Source: Cryptomeria japonica
Lineage: Eukaryota; Streptophyta; Pinopsida; Cupressales; Cupressaceae
Assembly (NCBI RefSeq): GCF_030272615.1
Contig: NC_081413.1
Coordinates: forward strand, 162,898,080 to 162,962,079
Direction: 5' to 3'
Length of the DNA: 64,000 nucleotides
Made by a program: the position numbers and the translations under genes. Numbering within the stretch: position 1 is the stretch's first letter; each line of letters starts with the position of its first letter. This document shows, in pieces, positions 20,756 through 32,404 of the stretch. The notes under the pieces are model-generated. The model was not told where the DNA came from. It saw only the letters and a program-made list of their open reading frames with translations, and ran no database searches.

Positions 20756-22735
20756 ATGGCTCAAACCCGATCACAGTCCAGGCAACGAGAAATAGAAAGG
20801 GAAGAAGAAGAAGAGGAAAATATCAATGAATTTCAAGAAGCACTTGGAGGAAATGTAGATGACGAAAACCCAAGTACTCCCACTCCTGCAACAATAGAAA
20901 GGGCTCAGCATAACCCTCTCTTTAACAGACTTTTTGATGAAATACTTAGGAGCAATGCGGATGCTCACTTTTTAAGACTCGCTCAAGAAGGAGCAAAACT
21001 CCCTTCTGACTTTGATCTTGCCCAATTAAGACAAGCATCAGAAAGACAAAGTCGCCATGAAGAGGAAAGAGGTAGAGATCCCATCAGATATAACATTCCT
21101 CAAGGTAACCCACCACCTCCTCCAAATGAAATGGAGATGTTGCGGCAACAAGTCGAGAATCTTGCCCAACAACTTCATAGTGGTATCAAGACTAACCAAT
21201 TCTCACTCAATGACATATGTCCCTATCCTTTTGATAGGAATCTTTACATGCCACCATTTCCACGAGGATTCGAAACACCCAAATTTGAAAAATATAGAGG
21301 AAAGGGGGATCCTCACGATCATGTCCGAGAATTTCATTCCGCTTGTCTCAAAGTAGCATATGAAGACACATACCTAATGCCCCTTTTTCCCCAAAGCTTG
21401 GGAGGAACAACCACATCATGGTTTTCCTGACTACCAGGTGGCATTAGAACATTTGAGGAACTCATCCAGAAGTTCCTAGCTCATTACTCTCATAACATTG
21501 AACGCGACATCACCATGGTGGATCTGTGCAACACCAAACAAAAACCAGGTGAACTATTCTCAGTATTCCTGCAATGATGGTGCCAAATGTCTAGTAGACG
21601 TTCTCTTCAGTTACCTGAACGAGAACTAGTGGAAATATTCATTTCCAACTTAAACGAAGAAATGGAATTTCACCTGGATGTCAAAGACACAGACTCTTTT
21701 AATGATATGATCACCAAGGGTTTGAAGTGTGAAAGGGCACTTATCAAGAAAGGACTCATAAAAATCTTTAACGAACCAAAAGATGGTCCTCGCCCATGCT
21801 TCAACAGCGATAAACCAAACTTCTGGAATAAAAACAAGAATATTGTTAATGACGGGGTTGTGGATGCCAGGACTATCCAAAACACCCAACCTGTGGTTTG
21901 GTTTGCAGGACAAAATCCTCCACCTCAGAATAACACAAATGTTCCTTCCAATCAAGGTCGCATCACATCTCATGATGAACCTAGACCTCGTCAACAAAAA
22001 TAGAAACGCACATACACTCCCTTAGGGGAACCCATTGAAACAGTATTGCGACAACTCCTCTCTCAAAATTTGGTCACTCTACCTAAACTATCAAACTATG
22101 AGCCTCAGGTCAAACTAGCATGGTGGAGAGATACTAAACACTATGAATTCCATCAAGGAAGAGGACACAAGACAAGTAATTTTCACCGCTTGAAAGATCT
22201 TATTCAGGATCTTATTGACTGAGGAGAAATTGAAATTGAAGGACATGACCCAAAAACAACAAATAATGATCATCTGATGTTCCAAAATCCACTTCCATCC
22301 CAAGATCAAAGGGGTCCTTCTACTTCTAGGCAAGGCACTGATACCACTGATTATACACAGGCTGCGTATAATTACACTGTAAATCATCTGTATGATGCCA
22401 ATGAACAAATTGCAACCATAACCTTCAAAAATCCCAACTCAAATTGCAATGTTGTTACGCGTCGCGGCAAAGTTACCATCAAGGTAGCTCCACAAGGCAC
22501 CACCTCCATCCCAAAGCAGTACAATCTTGTGGAACAATTAGACAAAACCCCTGCACTTATATCCATTTTAGAGCTTTTGTGTCTATCGCCATCTCATAAA
22601 ACTATCTTGGATCAAGCACTCCAAGAGGCGTCAGTCCCTGCAAACTTGAATACAGACCAATTTCAAGCAATGGTTGGAAGTCTAAAGTCATCACCTTGTC
22701 TCACTTTTTCTGAAAGTGACAACTCTTCCTTCTAG
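20756..22735 (+). pseudogene. Element H gag (broken)
   Basis: Starts MAQTRSQSRQREIEREEEEE at 20756. The retrotransposon gag region spans about 21240-21680: FPRGFETPKFEKYRGKGDPH, FHSACLKVAYEDTYLMPLFP, then FEELIQKFLAHYSHNIERDI and ELVEIFISNLNEEMEFHLDV. Stops in the same frame are TGA 21428, TGA 21576, TAG 22001, TGA 22220 and TAG 22733. Each fits a G-to-A or C-to-T change from TGG, CGA or CAG. No zinc knuckle is visible, which is common in this group. The frame leads straight into protease without a separate gag stop, so gag and pol were one ORF. Confidence 0.88.
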
Positions 22736-23336
22736 CAACCTCATAACGCCTCACTCCACATCAAAGGATTTATTAACCAGCATAGGATCAAGCGAGTCTT
22801 GATCGATAATGGAGCAGGCCTAAATATTTGTACACTATAGTTGGTCACAACATTGGGATATGCAATAGAATTAGTGGATCCTCATAAGAAGATCACAATC
22901 AAAGCCTATGACGATGTAGAGCGTTCATCCAAGGAGTTGTGGTACTACCAATCCGCGTGGGCCCTGTGGTAAAGCACATCATCTGTCAGGTTCTGGACCT
23001 TCCTCTACCATACAATCTATTATTAGGGAGACCTTGGATACATGCCATGCAAGCCGTTCCATCTACCTACCATCAATGTATCAAGTTCCCACATAACGGT
23101 GTAGAGATCACAATTCTGGGTGATGCAAACCCCTTTGCATTTTGTCATAATATCAGCCATCAACCAGAGATTACTGTTCCTAATAATAGAGAAGCCATTT
23201 CCTCCACATCATATATAAGTCCAGCCTCTCTTGCCAGTTCGAACACCACTATACCAAAGCAAGAAAAGCTTAAGATGAAAATAGCAGAGGAAGGTCCCGG
23301 GGAATACAACTTGAGTCAACTCTTTTGTGTGGGATA
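22736..23336 (+). pseudogene. Element H aspartic protease region (frameshifted)
   Basis: RVLIDNGAGLNICTL at about 22795-22840 is the catalytic motif (DSGA family, here DNGA), followed by a TAG that fits CAG. A frameshift near 22925 moves to the next frame, which reads [20 protein letters not shown] and [20 protein letters not shown]; the flap and LLGRPW are typical of Tat-type proteases. A second frame change occurs close to 23330. The protease would cut the Gag-Pol polyprotein. Confidence 0.85.
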
Positions 23337-24731
23337 GATGCCCACTCTCCTAGAACACATGGTAAACCACAGCAGTTACTCCAGCAACCACTAATCACGC
23401 CTGCATGTGCTTTGACACCTTTCATCATTGGAAAGAGTCAAGAAGAAGAAACCCAAGATGAGGACTTAGCAAAATGGATCTATAAAGATCCCATCACCAC
23501 TGATCTACCACAAGTTAAACTTCCTATGGATCAGTATGGCAAAGGCCTCCTCATTATGCAAAGAATGGGGTATGATGGTCAGAGTGCTTTAGGATATTTC
23601 AAACAAGGATGACATGAACCTCTGCTGCCAGAATTAAAGCCCAAAGGTAATACAGGCTTAGGCTTTGAGAAAGAAATCTTTCCTAAACTCAAGTTCAAAG
23701 GAAAACCCAGCAAACCATTTTGTCCACCTACTGCAAAGTGGGCACCTTTCATAATCAAAGCACCCTCAAGCACCATCCCAATAGCCCCACTGAGGCTCAA
23801 AACCCCAACACAACTATCACCAATGCCACTCATCCCATCAAACGAACTCGTCATCTCATCAGTCGCACCATTAGTAGCAGTAACTGTATCAGCACCTGCA
23901 GCAGCATCTATAACACCAGCAGTCCCAGCAGAAGCAACGGAATCAATATTACCAATACTCCCTATAACAGATTCCTTGATCCCCCTCAATCGCCCTGCAG
24001 CACCGATCATTACAATAGTACATCAACCAATCACACCTGCGGTATTTAACTCAAAGGACATCCCAGTATGGTATAGTAATCGGATGCTGGAAAGTGATTT
24101 AGAGAATGACTCACATGAGTGGGAATTTGATTCTGTACAGCTTAATACTTCAGATGAGGAAGACACATCACCACCTCCACCACGCAAAGATATCCCTGTT
24201 TACAGAGAAGCACAGATAAAGACCACTTGGGTTCCTGAACTGGAAACATCTTCCACAGACCCTACATCTCATCCTACGCCTGATTCTGACAGGGAGAGTA
24301 CCATTAATGACCTTCACCATAACGTCTTAACCTTCACTGATACATCTAATGCACTTAACCTAATCGATGAAGTAATGCCCATTATCCACCCTGAACTCAT
24401 TGAATGGAACCAACCAAATTCCCCATGTCTTGACTTCTTCCAAAACGATGAGGCCATCATTGACTTTTTGGAATTAAGGGATAACCTACCAAGCAGGGAT
24501 CACAAAGCTGGATTCGCCATAGAACTAAATAGCGCAGCATACTTTGGGGCAGATGCCAAACCTTTTAGCTGCAAAAATATAACACTAAAACATGGATCTT
24601 CCAGTGAAAACCACACTGTGGCACTGTTTGATCCAACAAAAGTAAAAAGAAAGAGCGTATCCAATGGTGAAAACCTCTCTGAGGCACTTGAGGATGAAGG
24701 GTTTGACATTCTCCCTGCTAATGCACAATAG
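23325..24731 (+). pseudogene. Element H G-patch segment and linker upstream of reverse transcriptase
   Basis: DQYGKGLLIMQRMGYDGQSALG, a TGA at 23610, then PKGNTGLGFEKEIF (about 23523-23680) matches the glycine pattern of a G-patch domain (GxxLLxxMGYxxGxxLG...GLGF). G-patch modules occur in betaretroviral protease regions and in some plant gypsy polyproteins and bind nucleic acid. A Pro/Thr/Ser/Ile-rich linker (23823-24730) follows, ending in an acidic stretch and a TAG at 24729. The linker has no known fold and is probably a spacer. All of it is in the frame of reverse transcriptase. Confidence 0.7.
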
Positions 24732-24740
24732 GAATGATCA

Positions 24741-25775
24741 ATGATTCTCATCGAGGAAACCAAAGAATACAATGTGGGGACTCCTGAAAATCCTCATATC
24801 ATACATCTGGCATCTCTTCTCACTCCAGAGGAACAACCTAAATTTATAGAGCTCTTCCAGAAGCGTCAGATCAACTTCGCATGGTCATATGTAGACATGC
24901 CTGGGCTTGATCTTGATTTAGTCATGCATCACCTCACTATTGCAGAAGGAGCCAAACCTGTCAAGCAGAAGCTTCGTAAGATGCATCCCCAGATTGGAGT
25001 GCTAGTCAAAATAGAACTCAAGAAACTCCTAGATGTCGGTTTCATTAGACCAATTGATTATGCAGAATGGATCTCCAATATTGTGCCAGTTGGCAAACCA
25101 AAAGGGGGCATCTGCATTTGTACTGACTTTAGAGATCTAAATAAGGCCTGTCCTAAGGATGACTTCCCCCTACCAAATATCGACATCATAGTGGATCTGA
25201 CAGCAGGACATGCCATGCTTTCACCCATGGATGGTTTTTCAGGATACAATCAGATAAAGATCACACCAGAAGATCAACATAAGACCGCCTTCATATGTCC
25301 ATGGGGCACATATTGCTGGAATGTAATGCCCTTCGGTCTCAAAAATGCAGGAGCAACCTATCAAAGAGCAATGACCACCATCTTCCATGACATGATGCAT
25401 ACCATGATGGAAGATTATGTGGATGACTTACTAGCAAAATCACTCACCAGAAAAGGACATCTCCACATCTTAGATAAAATCTTTGATAGACTGGAACAAT
25501 ACCATGTTCGACTCAACCCAAAGAAATGTGTCTTTGGAGTGACCTCCAGGAAGCTTCTAGGATACATTGTCTCAAGCAAAGGTATTGAGGTCGATCCAGC
25601 AAAGGTTAAGGCAATCATGGACATGCCACCTCCAAAGAATATCAGTCAGCTAAGGACATTACAAGAGCAACTTCAATCCATCCAAAGATTCATTGCACAA
25701 TTGGCCGATAAGTGTCACCCATTTACACACCTGCTACACAAGAACATCCGCTTTCAGTGGGATGCCCGATGCTAG
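24741..25775 (+). pseudogene. Element H reverse transcriptase
   Basis: A continuous 344-codon open frame. Motifs in order: VKQKLRKMHPQIGVLVKIEL, IRPIDYAEWISNIVPVGKPK, ICICTDFRDLNKACPKDDFP, LSPMDGFSGYNQIKI, MPFGLKNAGATYQRAM, DYVDDLLAKS (catalytic YVDD at about 25415-25430), LNPKKCVFGV and LLGYIVSSKGIEVDP. These are standard Ty3/gypsy signatures. It ends at a TAG (25773) that fits TGG or CAG in the expected WxxxCxxAFQxLK context. This domain itself looks intact; the polyprotein around it is not. Confidence 0.92.
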
Positions 25776-26201
25776 CAAGCATTTCAGACACTTAAAGACT
25801 ATCTCATGAATCCATCATTGCTGATCCCACCAGATCCAAGTAGACCATTGTTACTCTATATCTCAGCAACAAGTACAGCATTGGGTGTACTACTGGCACA
25901 ACATAATGCAGAAGGAAAAGAGTGTGCTATTTACTATATCTCTCACACACTAGTGGGCTATGAACTCAATTACACACCTATTGAGCGAGCTTGCCTACCA
26001 GTAATCTTAGCAGCTACTAAACTGAGGCACTATTTGTTAACACACAAGGTACAACTTATTGCAAAGATTGATCCACTCAAGTATTTACTCAGCAAAGTAG
26101 CATTGACAGGTCGCTTAGCCAAATGGGTGATGATTCTAAGTGAATTTGACATTGAGTATGTGGACTGTAAAGCTATCAAAGGGCAGGTCATTGTAGATTA
26201 G
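25776..26201 (+). pseudogene. Element H RNase H (Ty3 type)
   Basis: Same frame as reverse transcriptase. QAFQTLKDYLMNPSLLIPPD, then LLLYISATSTALGVLLAQHN, ECAIYYISHTLVGYELNYTP, ERACLPVILAATKLRHYLL and LAKWVMILSEFDIEYV are the normal blocks. The usual catalytic D of LYLDAS/LYISAS is S here, as in Tat elements whose first RNase H has lost activity and is backed up by a second one. A TAG at 26199 fits CAG (VDQLADAPL). Confidence 0.88.
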
Positions 26202-26696
26202 TTGGCCGATGCACCACTCATAGGTGATCATCCTCTCATTTCCAATTTTCCAGATGAAGAGATATTCATTATCACAACAACACAACCATGGAAACTATAT
26301 TTTGATGGTTCATACACTAGGCACGGCTCGGGGGCAGGCATTCTGTTTATCACACCTCAGGGTGATAGCATCCCGAAGTCTTACAGGCTCACATTTCCAT
26401 GCACAAAAAACATAGAAGAGTATGAGGCCTTGATCACAGGACTCAGGTTAGCCATACAATGGAAATTACAAGAACTACAAGTATATGGCGATTCCCAACT
26501 AGTCATTCGACAAGCAACAGATGAATATCAGACCAAGGATGATAAAATCATGCCATATAAGCAAATGGTGGACAATCTAAAGGCATTATTTACTACTATC
26601 ACTTTTAAGCAGATACCAAGAGATCAAAATCGAGCTACTGATGCCATGGCTACCATCGCATCTCTACTAGATCTTCCACAGAATTCAACACACTAA
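26202..26696 (+). pseudogene. Element H second, archaeal-type RNase H
   Basis: WKLYFDGSYTRHGSGAGILF gives the first catalytic D, EEYEALITGLRLA the E, LQVYGDSQLVIRQ the second D and RDQNRATDAMATIAS the last D. This is the archaeal/plant-type RNase H acquired by the Tat lineage and sits between the first RNase H and integrase as expected. All four acidic residues are present. The frame ends at TAA 26694 and a TAG at 26713 in the linker to integrase. Confidence 0.9.
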
Positions 26697-28039
26697 GAGT
26701 TCTTGGTAGAATAGCTTTGGATCCCCACTTATGATATCCCTGAATCTAAGATGATATGTCACCTTGTTGGTTCTGAATCCCCATGGTACAGTGAGTTCTA
26801 CACCTATCTCCGCCATCACACCCTTCCTCCCAACCAATCGAATAACCAACGAAAAACCTTCATTCGCCAAACGGCTCAATATACCATTATTGTCGAAACC
26901 CTATACCGACGTGGTCTTGATGGTACTCTCCTTCGATGTCTGGAACAAGGTGAGATAACAAAGGCTTTGGAAGAGGTACATGAAGGAATTTGCGGGACTC
27001 ATTCAAGTGGTCCATCACTCGCCAAGAAACTCCTGCGAGCTGGCTATTATTGGCCATCTATGGAAAAGGATTCCTACTACTTTGTCAGAAAATGCAAGAA
27101 ATGTCAAGTTCATGGTGACCTGATACATGCACCAGCTCAAGAACTGCAACCAATCACAACACCATGGCCTTTTTGTCAATGGGGTCTTGACCTTGTGGGT
27201 AAAATCCATCCATCTTCATCCAATGGCCATAAATTCATTATTACCGCCACCGAATATTTCACAAAGTGGATCGAGGCTGTTCCACTTACCCAAGTCACCG
27301 GCAAGCAGATCGCCTCATTCATCCTCAACTACATCATCTGCCGGTATGGTGTGCCCATGTCCATCATCACAGATAACGGTCTCCCTTTCAAAAATCAGGA
27401 TGTCCGTGAACTTTGTGAGAAATTTCATATCCAACACCGCTTTTCCACCCCCTATTACCCACAAGGCAATGGTCAGGCCGAAGCATCCAATAAAACATAT
27501 TAAGAATCCTCAAAAAGATAGTCAATGATGTCGGCCATGATTGGCATGTTCAACTAAATCTAGCGCTATGGGCATATCGAACTAGCATTTGAACCCCTAC
27601 ATGTGCAACTCCTTATTCATTGGTCTATGGTGCAGAAGCTATCTTGCCTATTGAGGTCAAGATACCATCACTATGGGTTTTCTTGCACAATCTCATTGAT
27701 GATGAAGCTTACAGAGTCTCACGTCTTCAGGACTTAGAGTTACTTGATGAGAAGCGACAAGCTGCATACAACCACCTCAAAGCCTATCAGCAGTGCATGA
27801 GCAGAAGCTACAATCACCGAGTTACACCTCATACATTTGAGGTAGGTGATCTTGTTCTATGAGAGAATCCTCACAACCAACCAAACTGAGAACATCAGGG
27901 CAAGTTTGAATCAAACTGGCTGGGCCCATATGTTGTCACTACTATGTTCGGGTCCGGGGCATATCAGTGGGCTACATCAGAAGGAGAACCGCTTGCAGAT
28001 CCAATCAACAGCATGCACCTCAAACGGTTTTATACCTAA
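26697..28039 (+). pseudogene. Element H integrase (frameshifted near its carboxyl end)
   Basis: The zinc-binding part is EVHEGICGTHSSGPSLAKKL ... KCKKCQVHGD. The catalytic core has D in QWGLDLVGKIH, D in SIITDNGLPFKNQD and E in NGQAEASNKT. One lost base near 27497 puts the rest (VNDVGHDWHVQLNLALWAYR, VYGAEAILPIEVKIPS) in the next frame. The carboxyl end WLGPYVVTTMFGSGAYQW is a GPY/F module, and the frame ends at TAA 28037-28039. Stops at about 27589, 27860 and 27888 also break it. Confidence 0.88.
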
Positions 28040-30466
28040 GCTATATAGAGCATCAGGCTCCCCTACATACCAGAAAATACCAAAAACATTTAGAAAAATG
28101 TCCTGAAGAAAATACAAAAACATTCAAAAAAAGTAAAGAAAAATCATCCATCCAAACGGTGAACAACCACTCCGGTGGCACCTTGGGTAAGTACGGTGGT
28201 GAAAACCTGGCAAACAGGTGCCACTCGTAAAGGCTATGGCTCCATTGTCTTTTAGACTTGTTGCGATCACATCTACTTCATACATACATCCATCCATCCA
28301 AAAAACATGGCTTGTTATTCCTCTGCAATTATGATAGTACTCCATACATCTTGCATCCCGCTTTTTCATAGTCATGTCTAAAACTGGGGGCAATGCCTTT
28401 AACCTATTGAAGGAAGTGGATTCTACATTGTCTTATGATTCATTAAGTTCTTCATTCAAACAATCATCAAAAATCCAAAAACATTCAAAAATATCTCGCA
28501 AAAATACCAAAAACATTCAAAACAATTCAAAATCCAAAAACATCAACAAAACCATTGAAAAATCACACAAAAACATGGCAACACCTTGTACATACCCATC
28601 CAAGCAGATACCAAAATAAACATTGACAAACTACTCACACAATGACCATTTACCAATCAACCACACAATCAACATCAACAATCAAACTGTCTTCAACAAG
28701 GATGCATCCTTCCTTACCAAAACAAAGACAAAAGTGACGTTTTCTTTGACAAGAAAATTATGTTAAGCTATCAAATACTTGGTTGATTTGTGAGTAAAAT
28801 GGTTCGTTTATCTGTATCAGGATCTTGCAGCATTGTTTTGTATCATTTGCGCATTATTTCCGATGAAGTTTTGGGGCATGTATTAATGGTGTCTACATGG
28901 GAAGTTCACTAAGCTATGTGATCATAGGCAAAAATATAGTCATAGATCACTACGGCTTGCTGACTACAGCGTATACCTCAACCATATGAGCATGAACCAT
29001 TACCAAGGATCCATATTCTTTATTCTTTATGTATATACTGTTTGTTTGCAAGTACAATGCTCTTTCTTTGGTTCCTCCTACCTCATCCAAACTGGATAAA
29101 GGTTTTATCTCTTATTACGGTATGCACTTGTCTCAGGATATGATCATCCTAAGATCAAGGAGGACGATCCAAGTCATCAATGAAAGGAGATAATCCTTGT
29201 CTGTTCCGCAAGCAATACTCAGGTCAACTTGATCCATTATATCAAGTTGCTTATATTAACTTGCTATATAAAATCCATGTAAGAAATACTCTAGTCATCT
29301 TGAATCTTTATGTCAAGTTGCTTGTATTTTCTTACAACATTTTAAAGCTCAATGATGAAAAATAAAGCACTATGGATCGTCATCTCATCTCATCTATATA
29401 TATTGCATTTCATTGCATTCCATCCATCCATACATTCATAAATAGCTGCATATCATTCATACATAGTCATAATAATGCATACTCTATTTTCCTCTTCTTC
29501 CATAGGAATGAGTCATAGGTTCTCCATTTCTTCTATCTAACATCGACCCCCCCCCCTCACCCTCCCCATCTCGATAATCAACATCACATACCCTACATCG
29601 TTTCTCAATCAACCCAATCAAGCCACGTGCATCACCATCCATCTCTAAATAGGAGGGATTGTGTTTCCTATGCTAAGTCATCCAATAAGCCAAGCAAGTT
29701 ACTCTCTCTGCATAGGTACATCAACTCACACACACCTAGACTCTCAACAGATATTTTGATCAAGTATCTTTGGGTCTCAATAGGTAATCGATTATGGTAA
29801 TCCTAGACTACATCAGGCATTTATCATAATGACCTAGTCTCAACGAGGCTGCCATGATTCCCCACAACCATCCATCACACGCACACACTATCAATTGATC
29901 AACCAATCAAACACAATCCAACAAACAATTACATCAATTGTCTACGTCTCAACGAGTATTTTGCTTCATATACCTTGACTTCATCGGGCAATTATATCAA
30001 TTGTCTAAGTCACATCAGGTCACTTTGATTCACTTACTCAGACTTTATCATGTCCAAGCAACCAACTGACATCAACTGTCACGCTTTGACTTGACCAGGG
30101 CAATTAAACCGATTGCACCAGATTGTCCAACCAATTTTGATCAATTGTATAGCATCAATCCAAACCCCACACTACATCTGCTATGTATCTCTTGCATGAC
30201 CTCAGGGTACCCACTAGCTTGTTGTTTCTTCATATTCACTCCATTTTCTCCCATTATTTCATCATTAGTTCTAATTTCTTCTATTCTACATCCCCTCCAC
30301 TTTTCATTCTTTTTCGAGAGACCGCCCGATTTTTCAAAAAAAAAAAAAAAAAAAATTCGGCCCATCTCTCGAGGGGGCATACCACACATTAAATTTACAT
30401 TTTATGGGGCATTTCTTCACACCTATTTTTCTTTCTTTGAAACGACGCAATAAACCGCACCGTCTC
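28040..30466 (+). other. Element H 3' untranslated tail (2.4 kb)
   Basis: No gene. AC-rich low-complexity text with many CAAAAACATTCAAAA-type words at 28060-28620, and a run of about 20 A bases at 30338-30357. Short frames here have biased composition and no domain. Confidence 0.65.
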
Positions 30467-30479
30467 GAAGAGGGGCAAA
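30467..30479 (+). promoter_or_regulatory. Polypurine tract of element H
   Basis: GAAGAGGGGCAAA directly before the 3' LTR. Confidence 0.8.
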
Positions 30480-32282
30480 TGTAGTCACATAAATTTGTCC
30501 ACTTAATTAAATGAATACTTAGTATTTATTTGATTATTTAACCATCAATTAATGAATTAATTAAATTAATATTTAATTAATTCATCTTAACCCTCTTCTC
30601 CTATTAATTAAATAAATTATTCAATTTATTTGATTTAATTCACTTAACCAAATTCAGACCATTAATTAAATAAATAAATCATATTTGTTTAATTAAATCT
30701 TCTCTCACATTTAAATAAATTAATATTTATTTAAATCCCCCAAAATCCCACCTCTCACATTTAAATAAATTAACATTTATTTAAATCAACTTTATCCTCT
30801 ACCCACTTGTATTTTCCTACAAATGCAAGTTGCACAATTATTTTAAATAAATAATTTATTTAAATCACCTTTATCCTCCACCCACTTGTATTTTCCTACA
30901 AAAGCAAGTTGCACAACTATTTTAAATAAATTATTTATTTAAAATCCTATTTATCCTCACCCACTTGAAACCTTTAATGGTTTCCCTTAAAGTATTCAAA
31001 CTTGATGGCTTTAAAGTCTTCAAACTTGATGGCTTCCTTCTATAGTCTTCTTAAGACTTTAATGGTTTTCCTTAAAGTCTTCAAGCCTTTAATGGTTTCC
31101 CTCAAAGTCTTCAAGCATTTTAATGCTTTATCTTCATTTTTCTCATTTAAATAAATTAATATTTATTTGAATATTTATCCAAATGCAAATTACACCATTT
31201 AATTGAAATAAATGATTTTATTTTAATTGAAAATACCAAAATTTCTCCCACTTGCATTTTCCTACAAAATCCACTTGCATGCCTAAACCCCTTCTAGAAT
31301 TTTCTAATCACTTCTAAATAGCCTAACCCCTTCTTTAAACTTTGTCACATTCCTAAGCAAAAGGGAAGTCACTTCTCAAACCCTCAAAGTCTTTGATAAC
31401 CATTAAAGGCTTTCAACCTTCAACCACTAAATGGCTCAAAGTCTTTGATAACCATTGAAGGCTTTCAACCTTCAACCACTTAATACCCAAGGTCTCTAAT
31501 AACCATTAATGGTTACCTCAAACCCTCCCACATGGTTAAAACATTTGTTTTGACTCAACCTCTACCCAACCCAAAGGTCTCATCAGGCCATTAATGCTTT
31601 GACCATGATTATCTCTTAAACATTTTCATAAAGGTTTATCCTTGGATTAACTCTTAATCCAGTGGGTAATCTTAATTTGGACTTGACCCTTAGCCTCTAG
31701 ATAACCATGAGGTCTTCTCATGCCTTTAATGCCTCCAACCTCTTCTCTCAACCCAATCCTATGTTGACACTTGTCACCATTTTATTGGTGCCAATTGTGC
31801 ACATGGATCCCCAACTTTCAAACTTGGCCCTTGATTAAACCATTCAATCTTAACCCTTCATTTCCCCATTTCTTCTATAAATAGAACCCTTCTCCTCAAG
31901 CAAAAAAAAGAAGCATTAGAGTATTGTTGTTATACTGGCATTAGCATAGAGCTTTTTCATAGCATCACTATCTACTCTTGCATAGCATTTGCTTATCATA
32001 TTCAACTATCTTGAATCTCCATATGGCATCCATGGCTAGTGCTAAAAGCTGAGAGCTACACTCATTTGGGACTTGGAGAGGAGAGGAACAAGGGAGGAGC
32101 AACTATGAGCATCTTGATTAGCTATTTTATTCTATGTTTATATGCTTTCTATTTCATGCTTAATATCTCTCTTGATATGCCTGTTTAGGATAATCTTTTG
32201 TTGCTAACACTAACGTTTGTTTCTTGTGCTCTTGTGTGTGTTGCCATCAAACAGATTTTCTAATCCTTTTTGCAGAGCATCA
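30480..32282 (+). repeat. 3' LTR of element H (1,803 bp)
   Basis: Near-identical to 16235-18013. The 24-base length difference is explained by one tandem duplication at 31007-31030 (GGCTTTAAAGTCTTCAAACT...), absent from the 5' LTR. TATAAATAG is at 31876-31884. Confidence 0.95.
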
Positions 32283-32287
32283 ACATA

Positions 32288-32404
32288 TATTTAAATATAG
32301 AATAATTAATTTGAAAATTAGTCAAATTAAGTCAAATTAAGACCCCAATTCAAGTCAAATTATTTATAATTAAGTCAAATTAATTTACAATTTTGCATAT
32401 ATAA
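32288..32404. other. AT-rich host remnant
   Basis: Short AT-rich stretch with repeated AAGTCAAATTA words; no gene. Contiguous with 16229 before H inserted. Confidence 0.5.

Larger units (their letters stand above)
16235..32282 (+). mobile_element. Element H: complete 16 kb Ty3/gypsy (Tat-type) retrotransposon, TSD ACATA
   Basis: A perfect ACATA duplication (16230-16234, 32283-32287) flanks two ~1.8 kb LTRs. The order is LTR, primer site, 2.7 kb leader, gag, protease, G-patch region, reverse transcriptase, RNase H, second (archaeal-type) RNase H, integrase, 2.4 kb tail, polypurine tract, LTR. The second RNase H before integrase and the large size place it in the Tat group (the Ogre/Retand relatives). 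The LTRs differ at about 17 sites by eye plus one 24-base duplication, so insertion is fairly recent, yet gag-pol carries more than ten stops and at least three frameshifts. It cannot move by itself. Confidence 0.95.

Noticed and set aside
30338-30357. Poly-A tail of a retroposon
   Set aside because: Lies inside the H 3' tail with no target duplication or upstream element end.
30091-30453. 120-codon frame near the end of H
   Set aside because: Runs through the A-run as poly-Lys and into the purine-tract region; no domain.
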